A stretch of 17,789 nt of DNA from Damh-18 sp964390945 (GTDB taxonomy: Bacteria > Patescibacteriota > Minisyncoccia > Phycocordibacterales > UBA918), in the NCBI GenBank assembly GCA_964390945.1, contig CAYMIV010000017.1, forward strand, positions 1 through 17,789. The letters are read 5' to 3'. The notes under the pieces are model-generated. The model ran no database searches, was not told the origin of the DNA, and saw only the letters and a list, made by a program, of their open reading frames with translations. The translations under genes and the position numbers were made by a program. Shown in pieces: positions 7,700 through 14,570 of this stretch (its first letter is position 1; every line of letters begins with the position of its first letter).

Positions 7700-8259
7700 T
7701 AGAGGTTATACCAAGATGCGCGCCACCCGCGAAGGGTCTCGCCAGTTGTGGTAAGAAATGTTTCGACCGCATCGGCGTTGTCAAGAATTGCGTTCCGGGA
7801 AGACTTCCCCCGCACGTCTTGTGTCATGAGAATACCGCTCTCGTGGTGTGCAATGAGCGCATTGAGAAAGCGAAGATCGAACGTTGCATCATACGTACCA
7901 AGACGAGGCGAAAATGGGTCGCGAACCGCACGCACGTCACCGTACCATTCTTTTTTCCACGCATATAGCTCATCGATAAGTGTCGGTTCATTGGCAAGTA
8001 TTTCCTTTGCAAGATTTGAAATTTCCTGCCGCTCGCTTTGCAGTGCCTGTTCTGCAAGAAGCATCGCGCCGCGATGGTGAGCAATCATTGCATTTGTGTA
8101 TCGAAGGTCGAGCCATCTGTCTGCGGCGCCAAGGTCCATAGAATTTTTTTCATACATCGTGAGTGAGTACGCGGGTGTGAAAAAGTACCCAATACCGATA
8201 CCCAAAGAAAGTGCAATGATTGCGAATGCTACGGCAGAGTACCAAGAAATGTGTTTCAT
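7699..8259 (-). CDS. Membrane-anchored DUF305 (ferritin-like) protein
   Basis: This 186-aa protein starts with one hydrophobic helix (residues 7-28), then an extracytoplasmic helical domain of the DUF305 family. The family repeat occurs twice: YTNAMIAHHRGAMLLAEQAL (54-73) and FLNALIAHHESGILMTQDV (131-149), each with an HH pair and nearby methionines (M58, M66, M145). These residues could bind metal. DUF305 proteins are often found next to copper resistance genes, but their biochemical role is not settled. It is the second gene of the copper operon: it starts six bases after the csoR stop and its own stop overlaps the copA start. A copper-binding or storage role is inferred from histidine and methionine content and from the neighbours. 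Confidence 0.88.
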   Translation of the reverse strand: MKHISWYSAVAFAIIALSLGIGIGYFFTPAYSLTMYEKNSMDLGAADRWLDLRYTNAMIAHHRGAMLLAEQALQSERQEISNLAKEILANEPTLIDELYAWKKEWYGDVRAVRDPFSPRLGTYDATFDLRFLNALIAHHESGILMTQDVRGKSSRNAILDNADAVETFLTTTGETLRGWRASWYNL

Positions 8260-8264
8260 AGAAA

Positions 8265-8561
8265 TTACCTACGCTTAAGCGCATATACTTTTAAGATCTC
8301 TTGTATCGCCTGCTTATCTTTCCCTTCCTTCATTTGGTGTACGAGACACGTCGAAAGATGCGCCTCCATCAAAGAGTCTTCAACACCAGAAAGAGCCCGC
8401 TTCACCGCGGACGTTTGGGTAATGACATCAATGCAGTACGTGCCCTTCTCGAGCATGTCCTGTAAACCGCGAACCTGACCTTCGATTATCTTAAGTCGAC
8501 GTACGAGCTTCCCATTATGGGTACCCGCGCCGTGTTTGTGGTGCGTGTGTGATGTTTTCAT
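8265..8561 (-). CDS. csoR: CsoR copper-sensing repressor
   Basis: This 98-aa four-helix DNA-binding protein of the CsoR/RcnR family releases DNA when it binds Cu(I). The Cys-His-Cys copper site is complete: C43 in TYCIDVITQ, H68 and C72 in EAHLSTC. The N-terminus carries an extra histidine cluster (HTHHKH, residues 5-10) and the family signature KLVRRLKIIEGQVRGLQ follows. An in-frame extension to 8729 exists, but it would run through the operator and promoter, so the ATG at 8561 is chosen. The perfect CsoR operator lies 9 bases upstream, implying autoregulation of the whole five-gene operon. The best -10 box is six bases before the ATG and there is no Shine-Dalgarno, so the mRNA may be leaderless. 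Confidence 0.95.
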   Translation of the reverse strand: MKTSHTHHKHGAGTHNGKLVRRLKIIEGQVRGLQDMLEKGTYCIDVITQTSAVKRALSGVEDSLMEAHLSTCLVHQMKEGKDKQAIQEILKVYALKRR

Positions 8562-8567
8562 GCACAC

Positions 8568-8596
8568 AGTGTATACCCCCTGGGGGTATACGTCAA
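8568..8596 (-). promoter_or_regulatory. Copper-operon promoter
   Basis: On the minus strand a TTGACG -35 box (8596-8591) and a TACACT -10 box (8573-8568) are separated by 17 bases. Transcription is expected to start at about 8561, on the ATG of csoR. The -35 box overlaps the TGA stop of the upstream phosphoribosyltransferase gene. Confidence 0.65.
8571..8591. promoter_or_regulatory. CsoR operator
   Basis: A perfect palindrome has arms GTATACCCCC and GGGGGTATAC around a single T. The G/C tracts flanked by TATAC are the known recognition pattern of CsoR proteins. It fills the spacer between the -35 and -10 boxes and overlaps the -10, so bound repressor would block RNA polymerase. Confidence 0.92.
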
Positions 8597-9300
8597 TGCG
8601 GGATGCGGAGAACACTTGGATATGGGGTGTGCGTGCGGTTTTTCCCCTTTTTTGAGTCAATTGTGCGCCCATCTCTTCTCCCAAAGCAAGCCATGACTTC
8701 CAAATCATCAACTTGGGCAAAACTTTCATAGAAGCGGCTTACGGAATGAAACTCATTCATTTCATCGTGGAGCACAATGACATCGTCCGCCTCTGTGTTG
8801 AGGGCTTCGATAACACGGTGTGGGGCGACGGGAAGCGCGACAACAATTTTTGTCGGGGAGTCCTTTTTAATTGAGGAGATTGCGGCGCGCAAAGTGAGTC
8901 CTGTCGCGGCACCATCGTCAATAATAATTGCTATTTTTCCCTTCGCGGTAAGACGCTGCACTCCTCCCAAATATTTATTTCTCTTCCGTTTTGCCTCATC
9001 CCTTTCAACGTCAATGACCGATGCGAGCCACCACTCGTCAACACCCTCGCGATTCCGCGTATCCCAATGTACCTCACCTTCTTCGGTAAGAGCACCGAGG
9101 GCATACTCGGAATCGCGAGGATGTCCAATCTTTCGCACAATACAGAGTTCGAGCGGCACATTGAGCTCCTTGGCGACAGGGGCGGCTACGGGAACACCGC
9201 CGCGAGGAAGCGCATATACCACCACATTTTTTCCTTTGTAGTGCGGTGCAAGGAGTCGCGCAAGCGCGACCCCCGCACTCCACCTATCAATGAATTGCAT
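8593..9300 (-). CDS. Phosphoribosyltransferase-domain protein
   Basis: This 235-aa type I phosphoribosyltransferase-fold protein resembles the stand-alone family often found with stress genes. LPRGGVPVAAPVAKEL (31-46) forms the first loop, and IIIDDGAATGLTLRAA (125-140) is the PRPP-binding loop with its two aspartates. The C-terminal 25 residues are basic and rich in threonine and proline, and probably disordered. The substrate is unknown; such proteins are usually annotated only as 'phosphoribosyltransferase', and a nucleobase role is not shown here. It lies behind hsp20: a GTG at 9306 would overlap the hsp20 stop (TAGTG), while the ATG at 9300, used here, is five bases after it. Its 3' end overlaps the copper-operon -35 box. 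Confidence 0.88.
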   Translation of the reverse strand: MQFIDRWSAGVALARLLAPHYKGKNVVVYALPRGGVPVAAPVAKELNVPLELCIVRKIGHPRDSEYALGALTEEGEVHWDTRNREGVDEWWLASVIDVERDEAKRKRNKYLGGVQRLTAKGKIAIIIDDGAATGLTLRAAISSIKKDSPTKIVVALPVAPHRVIEALNTEADDVIVLHDEMNEFHSVSRFYESFAQVDDLEVMACFGRRDGRTIDSKKGKNRTHTPYPSVLRIPH

Positions 9301-9305
9301 ACGCA

Positions 9306-9728
9306 CTATTTCTTTACCACAACCTTTACCCTGTTCTCTTCCTTCATTTCTTTCTTGGGCATCGTTACCTTGAGTACTCCACCCTCGTAGACTGCCGCAA
9401 CCTTGGTTTGATCAACTGGGTCCGGGAGCGCAATGACGCGCTCGAATGACCCTCTCCGTATCTCCTTCGCATAGTGACTTTTCTCTTTTTTCTCCGACAC
9501 CTCCTCTCTCCTTCCGGCGACACGAAGGTGATTATCCTCAACCTCTACATCGATATTTTCGCCGTCGAGGCCAGGGAGATTCATTTCCGCCACAAGATTA
9601 TTCCCATCTTCATAGAGATCAACCGCAAGATCAAAGCCCATGTTCGACATTTTCACCGCAGGAAGCGTCGAAACATCGCGAAAAAAGCGGTCAACTTCAT
9701 CGAATGGTTCCCATTTAATGAGTGACAT
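9306..9728 (-). CDS. Small heat-shock protein (Hsp20/alpha-crystallin family)
   Basis: This 140-aa holdase chaperone has an alpha-crystallin domain from about residue 33 to 135. Family marks are VDLYEDGNNLVAEMNLPGL, VEVEDNHLRVAGRR, the GSFERVIALP strand and GGVLKVTMPK (116-125). The C-terminal VKVVV stands in the place of the I-x-I oligomerisation motif. The N-terminal arm (MSLIKWEPFDEVDRFF) is typical. The gene starts a two-gene unit with the phosphoribosyltransferase. The best promoter is about 140 bases upstream (9866-9893), leaving an unusually long leader with no Shine-Dalgarno next to the ATG. No CIRCE element is visible. Confidence 0.95.
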   Translation of the reverse strand: MSLIKWEPFDEVDRFFRDVSTLPAVKMSNMGFDLAVDLYEDGNNLVAEMNLPGLDGENIDVEVEDNHLRVAGRREEVSEKKEKSHYAKEIRRGSFERVIALPDPVDQTKVAAVYEGGVLKVTMPKKEMKEENRVKVVVKK

Positions 9729-9831
9729 GGTGATTTTTTATGTGTGCGCAAAAAGCGCCGCACCACTGATAAAGAGTTACGTTCTACTAACATCGACCTC
9801 CACCACCTTCTGGGGAGGGTATATAGATTCG

Positions 9832-9847
9832 GGGAACGGCCATCCCC
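9832..9847 (-). other. Hairpin in the hsp20 leader
   Basis: GGGGA (9831-9835) and TCCCC (9843-9847) pair around a seven-base loop inside the predicted hsp20 5' leader. A second weaker pairing of GTGCG/CGCAC type lies close to the start codon around 9743-9762. The pairings are short and their role is unknown; an RNA thermometer is only a possibility. Confidence 0.3.
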
Positions 9848-9865
9848 AGGAGTTGTGTTACCTTA

Positions 9866-9893
9866 ATTTTAAACCCGCCCAATGGGGTGTCAA
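9866..9893 (-). promoter_or_regulatory. Sigma70-type promoter of hsp20
   Basis: On the minus strand a perfect TTGACA -35 (9893-9888) and TAAAAT -10 (9871-9866) are 16 bases apart. Transcription would begin near 9859, giving a leader of about 130 bases before the hsp20 ATG at 9728. Confidence 0.7.
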
Positions 9894-9943
9894 GGAGTTT
9901 GTGCACTCCCCTTTTGGCGCACTTTGTATATACTGGATGAACT

Positions 9944-10579
9944 ATGTTTTCACACCTTGAAGCAGTGCTTCTGTCCCTCGTCCACTCCCTTCCGCTTGAA
10001 TTATTCATGTTCATCGGCTCTTTCGTTGAGGAAGTCATAGCGCCGATACCGTCACCCTCAGTCGTCCTTCTTGCCGGCTCTCTTGCTTCTCTGAAAGGAT
10101 GGACAATTCCCGGACTCCTCATTCTGTCGTTTATCGGTGCACTCGGAAAAACTACCGGTGCTTCAATCATTTATCTCATAACCGACAAGGCGGAGGATTT
10201 TATTATGGAAAAACTTGGGCGATACTTCGATGTCACCCACGAAGATGTTGAACGTTTCGGGAAGCGGCTCGGTCACGGATGGCGCGACTACCTACTGCTC
10301 ACTACATTCCGCACACTTCCGTTTATTCCCAGCTCCGTCGTCTCGGTTGGGTGCGGTCTTCTCAAGGTGCCGTTTCGCCTTTTTGTTTTCGCGACATTTT
10401 TCGGAACTATCATGCGTGACGGCATATACCTCTACATGGGGTACATCGGTGCGCATATCTTCACCTCATTCCTGAATCGATCCGCATCTGTTGAAACAAT
10501 GCTTGAATTTGTTGCAATTTTTGTATTTGCAGGAATTATCGGTTACTTTTACTTTAGGAAAAGGGTGCGGGGGTCTTAA
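9944..10579 (+). CDS. DedA family (VTT-domain) membrane protein
   Basis: This 211-aa polytopic inner-membrane protein belongs to the DedA/VTT family, whose members act in envelope homeostasis and, in characterised cases, lipid-carrier recycling. The first re-entrant region has FVEEVIAPIPSPSVVLLAG (27-45) with acidic residues at 29-30, and the second has FRTLPFIPSSVVSVGCGLL (122-140), the conserved arginine-proline loop. A final helix (188-204) ends in a basic tail. A TATACT -10-like box at 9929-9934 lies nine bases before the ATG, without a clear -35 or Shine-Dalgarno. The stop overlaps that of rarA: the two TAA codons share the palindrome TTAA, so the genes converge with no room for a terminator. 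Confidence 0.9.
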   Translation: MFSHLEAVLLSLVHSLPLELFMFIGSFVEEVIAPIPSPSVVLLAGSLASLKGWTIPGLLILSFIGALGKTTGASIIYLITDKAEDFIMEKLGRYFDVTHEDVERFGKRLGHGWRDYLLLTTFRTLPFIPSSVVSVGCGLLKVPFRLFVFATFFGTIMRDGIYLYMGYIGAHIFTSFLNRSASVETMLEFVAIFVFAGIIGYFYFRKRVRGS

Positions 10580-11733
10580 GTTTTTGGTTTTTTGAAATAT
10601 TTCCTACCCTTTAATTTCTCGGGAAGGAGATCGTCTTTCATGTAGCGGTCATAATCTTTTCCGTAGCCGAGTTCTTTCATTAATTTCGTGGGGGCGTTCC
10701 GTATCACGAGCGGGACCGGAAGATTGCCGAATTTTTGCACATCCTGCATCGCAGCAAATACGGCGTCATTCGCACTCCTGTCCTTCTTCGCTGTTGCAAG
10801 ATACGCGACGCCATGCGCGAGGTTGATGAACGCTTCAGGAAGTCCGATGCGGTCAATAGCATCGAATACTGCGTTTGCAACGACGAGCGCAGTTGGTTGC
10901 GCGAGCCCGATGTCCTCGCTTGCAAAAATAACCATTCTCCGTGCGATAAATTTCGGGTCCTCTCCCGCATCCACCATGCGCGCGAGGTAATAGAGTGCGG
11001 CATCGGGCTGTGATGCGCGCATACTTTTAATAAATGCGGATATGGTGTTGTAGTGTTCTTCACCTTTTTTATCATAGCGAAGAAATTTCTCCGCGAGTGC
11101 TTGTTTGAGGAGTTCGACTGTAACCTCTCCGTAGAGTCCTCGAACCGCCTCGAGCATTGAGAGCGCTTGGCGCGCATCGCCATTCGCCACGAGAGCGAGC
11201 CAGCGGACTGCCTTTACGCCGATTTTTAGTTTTGTGTGCTTCGCAGCTCGTTTGATGATTTCTTTCATTTCCTCATTCGAGAGTTCCTTGAGCACAAAGA
11301 CACGGGTACGTGAGAGCAGTGGTGCAATAACCTCAAAACTGGGGTTCTCGGTCGTTGCACCGACAAGCGTGAGTGCACCCGACTCGACGTAGGGGAGCAA
11401 AAAATCTTGCTGCGCTTTATTGAAACGATGTATTTCGTCGAGAAAAAGGATTTTGGGTTGTCCGGGAAGCGATGTCGGGTTGTTTACAATGTTACGTATA
11501 TCCTCCTTCCCTGCCGAAACCGCCGAGAGTTCATGAAAGTCCGCACGCACATTCTGCGCATACATGCGGGCGAGCGTCGTTTTTCCGACACCGGGAGGAC
11601 CCCAGAGAATGAACGAGAAAAGATGCTTTTCTTGAATGGCAATGCGGAGTGGTTTTCCTGGTCCAACGAGGTGCGACTGACCGACGAATTCCTTGAGTGA
11701 TCGGGGACGTACAGAGGATGCGAGCGGTTCCAT
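10576..11733 (-). CDS. rarA: Replication-associated AAA+ ATPase RarA (MgsA)
   Basis: This 385-aa clamp-loader-like AAA+ protein acts at stalled or damaged replication forks. It shows Walker A GPPGVGKTT (45-53), Walker B ILFLDEIHR (95-103), sensor 1 in GATTENPSF (125-133), an arginine-finger region SRTRVFVL (141-148), and the C-terminal tetramerisation domain with DPKFIARRMVIFASEDIGLA (259-278). It is somewhat shorter than E. coli RarA (about 447 aa), as in many small genomes. A TTG at 11769 would extend it, but the N-terminal MEPLASSVRPRSLKEFVGQ matches the family start, so the ATG at 11733 is used. The -10 TACGAT is eight bases before this ATG. Confidence 0.95.
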   Translation of the reverse strand: MEPLASSVRPRSLKEFVGQSHLVGPGKPLRIAIQEKHLFSFILWGPPGVGKTTLARMYAQNVRADFHELSAVSAGKEDIRNIVNNPTSLPGQPKILFLDEIHRFNKAQQDFLLPYVESGALTLVGATTENPSFEVIAPLLSRTRVFVLKELSNEEMKEIIKRAAKHTKLKIGVKAVRWLALVANGDARQALSMLEAVRGLYGEVTVELLKQALAEKFLRYDKKGEEHYNTISAFIKSMRASQPDAALYYLARMVDAGEDPKFIARRMVIFASEDIGLAQPTALVVANAVFDAIDRIGLPEAFINLAHGVAYLATAKKDRSANDAVFAAMQDVQKFGNLPVPLVIRNAPTKLMKELGYGKDYDRYMKDDLLPEKLKGRKYFKKPKT

Positions 11734-11741
11734 ATCGTAGT

Positions 11742-11769
11742 ATCGTACGCTTCTTGTAAGTCTATGCAA
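11742..11769 (-). promoter_or_regulatory. Promoter of rarA, probably leaderless
   Basis: On the minus strand TTGCAT (11769-11764) and TACGAT (11747-11742) are 16 bases apart. The -10 box is eight bases from the ATG, so transcription would begin on or next to the start codon. A second TACGAT directly abuts the ATG (11739-11734). Confidence 0.5.
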
Positions 11770-11835
11770 ACAGTAAAGTTTCCCTCATGGCGAGAGGTGT
11801 TTGAGACAATTCGAAATTCAGCGCTTCACAGTCAC

Positions 11836-11863
11836 TTCACAAGAGTCGAATGAGGAGTACTAT
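11836..11863 (+). promoter_or_regulatory. Promoter of the CBS-domain gene, probably leaderless
   Basis: TTCACA (11836-11841) and TACTAT (11858-11863) are 16 bases apart, and the -10 box is six bases before the ATG at 11870. A GAGGAG at 11852-11857 also exists, but it is 12 bases from the ATG and directly precedes the -10 box, so it need not be a ribosome site. Confidence 0.5.
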
Positions 11864-11869
11864 GAACGT

Positions 11870-12319
11870 ATGAAAACGCGAGACATAATGACCACCGACG
11901 TCGTAAGTGTCGCTCCGAACACCACGTACGCCGAGGCGGCGAAAAGGATGCACGATAACAAACTTGCATCGCTTCCCGTCGTAGACACGAGCGGAGCGCT
12001 CGTTGGAATGCTCTCTGAGAAGGATTTATTTCGCGCCATGTATCCTGCATACAGCGAATACTATGAGCGCCCTGAATCGGTTGTTGATGAGGAAGCGTTT
12101 GAGAATACCGTGGACGAACTTCGTGATGAGCCAGTGAGAAAGTATATGACCCAGTACGTTCTTTCCGTTTCCCCCGATGAACCCATCATGAAGGTGGGGA
12201 GTCTTATGCTCACGAGTCATGTCCACCACGTCCCCGTCGTCGAGAGCGGGAAACTTGTCGGGGTTATTTCGAGAGAAAATGTTTTCTCCGCAATTCTCAA
12301 ATCACACCTCGGATTTTAA
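11870..12319 (+). CDS. Paired CBS-domain protein
   Basis: This 149-aa protein consists of two CBS motifs and little else. The first covers residues 2-58 (MTTDVVSVAPNTTYAEAAKRM... LPVVDTSGALVGMLSEKDL) and the second 92-145 (MTQYVLSVSPDEPIMKVGSLM... HHVPVVESGKLVGVISREN). An acidic insert of about 30 residues (YSEYYERPESVVDEEAFENT) separates the halves. Such stand-alone Bateman modules bind adenosine nucleotides and regulate partners, but the partner is not evident here. An upstream in-frame start at 11801 would add 23 residues unlike the family and read across the promoter, so 11870 is chosen. The gene is divergent from rarA. Confidence 0.9.
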   Translation: MKTRDIMTTDVVSVAPNTTYAEAAKRMHDNKLASLPVVDTSGALVGMLSEKDLFRAMYPAYSEYYERPESVVDEEAFENTVDELRDEPVRKYMTQYVLSVSPDEPIMKVGSLMLTSHVHHVPVVESGKLVGVISRENVFSAILKSHLGF

Positions 12320-12377
12320 CTGAATCACACATCATTCTTTTTAAGCATATCGATTGCGGCGTTTCTGGTTTTCAATC

Positions 12378-12650
12378 CTAATCGTCTCCTTTGTCTTTAC
12401 CCCATTGCCAACGCGGTTTTTCTCCTTTTATATAGGTAAAACAGAAGAGAATGAGCAGTAGGGCGGCTGCCCGCACTATGAGCCATGCAAAACTGCCTCG
12501 AGACTGAATCGTTTCTTCAAAGTTCAGAAAGTTAATCAGGTAGAGAAAGAGGAACACGCAAAGAACCGTCCACCCTTCCCATGTCGAAGGCGTCCATCCC
12601 CATCCGTAGAGTTTCCGCTTAAACCAAACGCGTCTAACTGATTTTTTCAT
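12378..12650 (-). CDS. Small two-helix membrane protein with GWGWTPSTWEGW motif
   Basis: This 90-aa protein has two predicted membrane helices (about 26-43 and 55-73) separated by a short polar loop. Before helix 1 lies a tryptophan-rich segment, KRKLYGWGWTPSTWEGW (12-27), and the C-terminus is short and charged. Similar small proteins with a GWGWxPxTWxGW signature are familiar as hypothetical proteins in CPR and other bacteria; no function is known to me. Longer starts upstream overlap the preceding carboxypeptidase-like gene, so the ATG at 12650 is used, 14 bases after that gene's stop. It is the last gene of the M14 unit. Confidence 0.75.
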   Translation of the reverse strand: MKKSVRRVWFKRKLYGWGWTPSTWEGWTVLCVFLFLYLINFLNFEETIQSRGSFAWLIVRAAALLLILFCFTYIKGEKPRWQWGKDKGDD

Positions 12651-12664
12651 CGTGCAATGAAAAA

Positions 12665-13585
12665 CTAGTAACCAGGTTCTTTGGTTTCGGAATAATGCCC
12701 GAAAAGTGCGCGCACTCCGGCAAGATTCTTTTCCCATTCGATTGTCTCGTGTGTTGAGAGCTCAACCGTTATCGCAGGGATGCCAATGGAAGCAAGCCAC
12801 CCTTCAGCGTCGCCCGAAACCGGATACGCATCGAATGAATCGACGGCGGGATACTTTGCCGCACTCGCATACGTACGCATTACCTCAAGTGTTTCAGGGA
12901 GAATACCACTTGTACACTCTGAAGCATATACCGCGTTTGCCTGGCTGTGCCAGAACACGACGGCTGTCGGGTTCAATTCGGCAATAAAATCGCGAAGTGT
13001 CACCGCTTCCGGTTCAGAAAATGCAGCGGTTCCGGCACTCACCTTGTTACCTCGCCACGTACTTTCTGGCTTCCATTTGCAATCAAAGTTGCGATTGAGG
13101 TCGACGTCATTTGCGTTGAAGCGGCCTGTACCGAGCGGAACACCATCATCACGAACATCACTTTGCGCAAAACGTCCCTCAACATTTGTTATGCGAAAGA
13201 CTCCGTCGGGATTGAGCGAAGGGATGATGCTTACGGTAAGATTGTTGGGTACAACGACTGGGTTTGCAGTGAGGTAATCGATGAGCGCATACGCGAGAAG
13301 TACGCTGTTCCACTCATATCCGCCATGTATGCCCCCCACGAAGAGGAGGTGTGTTGCACCTTCGCCGAATGTATGCGCTTCGATTGGACGACCTTCAACA
13401 GAAGTTCCGATGGTTTTGACGTTTTGCTCGACTGGTTCCTCGGTAATGACGGTTTCAATAATTGGTTCTGGTGGAAGGACGTCGGTGACATCCGGCGCTG
13501 AACCGACAATCCAGATTGCACAGAGACAGAGGAGCGCAAGCACTCCAATGGTGATGTTGACGTGCTTCGTGAAGAGGTGCCGCAT
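12665..13585 (-). CDS. M14-family zinc carboxypeptidase, membrane-anchored or secreted
   Basis: This 306-aa protein has an N-terminal hydrophobic segment (residues 10-28), a short acidic/proline linker, and an M14 peptidase domain from about residue 57. The catalytic set is complete: zinc ligands H87 and E91 in GGIHGGYEWN, H213 in FWHSQ, the substrate-binding N164-R165 in DLNRNFD, and general base E275 in ITVELST. It would act outside the cytoplasm on peptides, possibly cell-wall peptides; the substrate is inferred only from location. Its ATG overlaps the stop of the upstream paralogue (TGATG). The two proteins share the DLNRNFDC and FSEPE segments and overall design, so they are a tandem duplication. 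Confidence 0.9.
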   Translation of the reverse strand: MRHLFTKHVNITIGVLALLCLCAIWIVGSAPDVTDVLPPEPIIETVITEEPVEQNVKTIGTSVEGRPIEAHTFGEGATHLLFVGGIHGGYEWNSVLLAYALIDYLTANPVVVPNNLTVSIIPSLNPDGVFRITNVEGRFAQSDVRDDGVPLGTGRFNANDVDLNRNFDCKWKPESTWRGNKVSAGTAAFSEPEAVTLRDFIAELNPTAVVFWHSQANAVYASECTSGILPETLEVMRTYASAAKYPAVDSFDAYPVSGDAEGWLASIGIPAITVELSTHETIEWEKNLAGVRALFGHYSETKEPGY

Positions 13586-14508
13586 CAGTCTGCGTACGAG
13601 TTAAGGAGTGCTTCGATTCCTTTCTGATTTTTGTCCCATTCGGTGTCAGAGTGATTAGTGAGAAGCACACTGATTGCAGGAATGCCGTTCTTTGCGAGCC
13701 AGTTAACCATATCGCCGGTAATTTCGTACGAATCAAATGCTTCATATGCTTTGTATCCGGACGCATTCGCATAGAGTTTCGTGAGTGCTTGCGTTTCTGG
13801 GGAAACGCCGTCATTACAACTTGAGGAATACACGCCGCCTGCAGCGCTATACCAAACAACAACGGCGGATGGGGTGTGTTCCTCTACGTAATCACGGAGC
13901 GCTTGGCTCTCCGGTTCTGAAAAGACGGCACTTCCCCCGCTCACCGCTCTACTTTGCCATGTCCCTGTGGACTTCCAATCGCAATCAAAGTTGCGATTGA
14001 GGTCGACGTTATTGGCGTTGAAGCGTCCCGGAATGGTCGCTTCAAGTGATGCGGGTATGTTTTCTTTGGTGAAACGGCCTTCAATGCCGGCAACCTTGAA
14101 AAGGCCATCTGGATTGAGTACTGGAATGACGGTCACGCGTACGCTTTCGGGAATAACATTCGGGTTCGCTTCGAGGTAATCCATGAGTTCGTAGGCAACG
14201 AGCACACTGTTCCATTCATATCCGCCATGTATGCCCCCCACGAAGAGGAGTTCCGTACCGCCCTTTCCGAAGTGGTAAGCGGTAATGTCGCGCTCCTCGA
14301 CCGAAGAACCGAGAACGGTTTCCTTTTCGTTCACAGGTTGGGTAATTGGCTGCGCTGGTTTCTCTTTTACCTCTTGCGTAACGGGAGGGGTGGTTGGGGT
14401 TTCGGTTTCGTTAGTGGTAATGACAACCTCTGATGAACGTTGGAGTAGAAGATACGCTCCAAGGGCAATGATGATCACTGCACCGGCAACGATGATGGTG
14501 TTTTTCAT
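13585..14508 (-). CDS. M14-carboxypeptidase-like protein lacking catalytic residues (likely pseudoenzyme)
   Basis: This 307-aa paralogue of the downstream gene has one N-terminal helix (residues 5-22), a threonine/proline/glutamate-rich linker (28-65) and an M14 domain from about 66. The first zinc ligands H94 and E98 (GGIHGGYEWN) and the substrate residues N171-R172 (DLNRNFD) are kept. The third zinc ligand is Y220 (VWYSAAG) where the paralogue has H213, and the general-base glutamate is L282 (ISVLLTN) where the paralogue has E275. Peptidase activity is therefore unlikely; a peptide-binding or partner role is inferred. The frame is intact and coupled to the active paralogue (TGATG), so this is not a decaying pseudogene. 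A TACAAT box at 14517-14522, eight bases before the ATG, probably drives the unit. Confidence 0.9.
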   Translation of the reverse strand: MKNTIIVAGAVIIIALGAYLLLQRSSEVVITTNETETPTTPPVTQEVKEKPAQPITQPVNEKETVLGSSVEERDITAYHFGKGGTELLFVGGIHGGYEWNSVLVAYELMDYLEANPNVIPESVRVTVIPVLNPDGLFKVAGIEGRFTKENIPASLEATIPGRFNANNVDLNRNFDCDWKSTGTWQSRAVSGGSAVFSEPESQALRDYVEEHTPSAVVVWYSAAGGVYSSSCNDGVSPETQALTKLYANASGYKAYEAFDSYEITGDMVNWLAKNGIPAISVLLTNHSDTEWDKNQKGIEALLNSYAD

Positions 14509-14516
14509 AGAGTGTA

Positions 14517-14522
14517 ATTGTA
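14517..14522 (-). promoter_or_regulatory. -10 box of the M14 operon
   Basis: TACAAT on the minus strand lies eight bases before the ATG at 14508. No good -35 is found at the usual distance. The spacing suggests a leaderless transcript, as for csoR and rarA. Confidence 0.45.
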
Positions 14523-14570
14523 TGCCAAACGAAGCACATTGACTAATGTGGCTTTATATCGCCTCTTTTG

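Noticed and set aside
8562..8729. N-terminal extension of csoR up to 8729.
   Set aside because: It would translate the operator and promoter and overlap the phosphoribosyltransferase gene; the CsoR family begins near the ATG at 8561.
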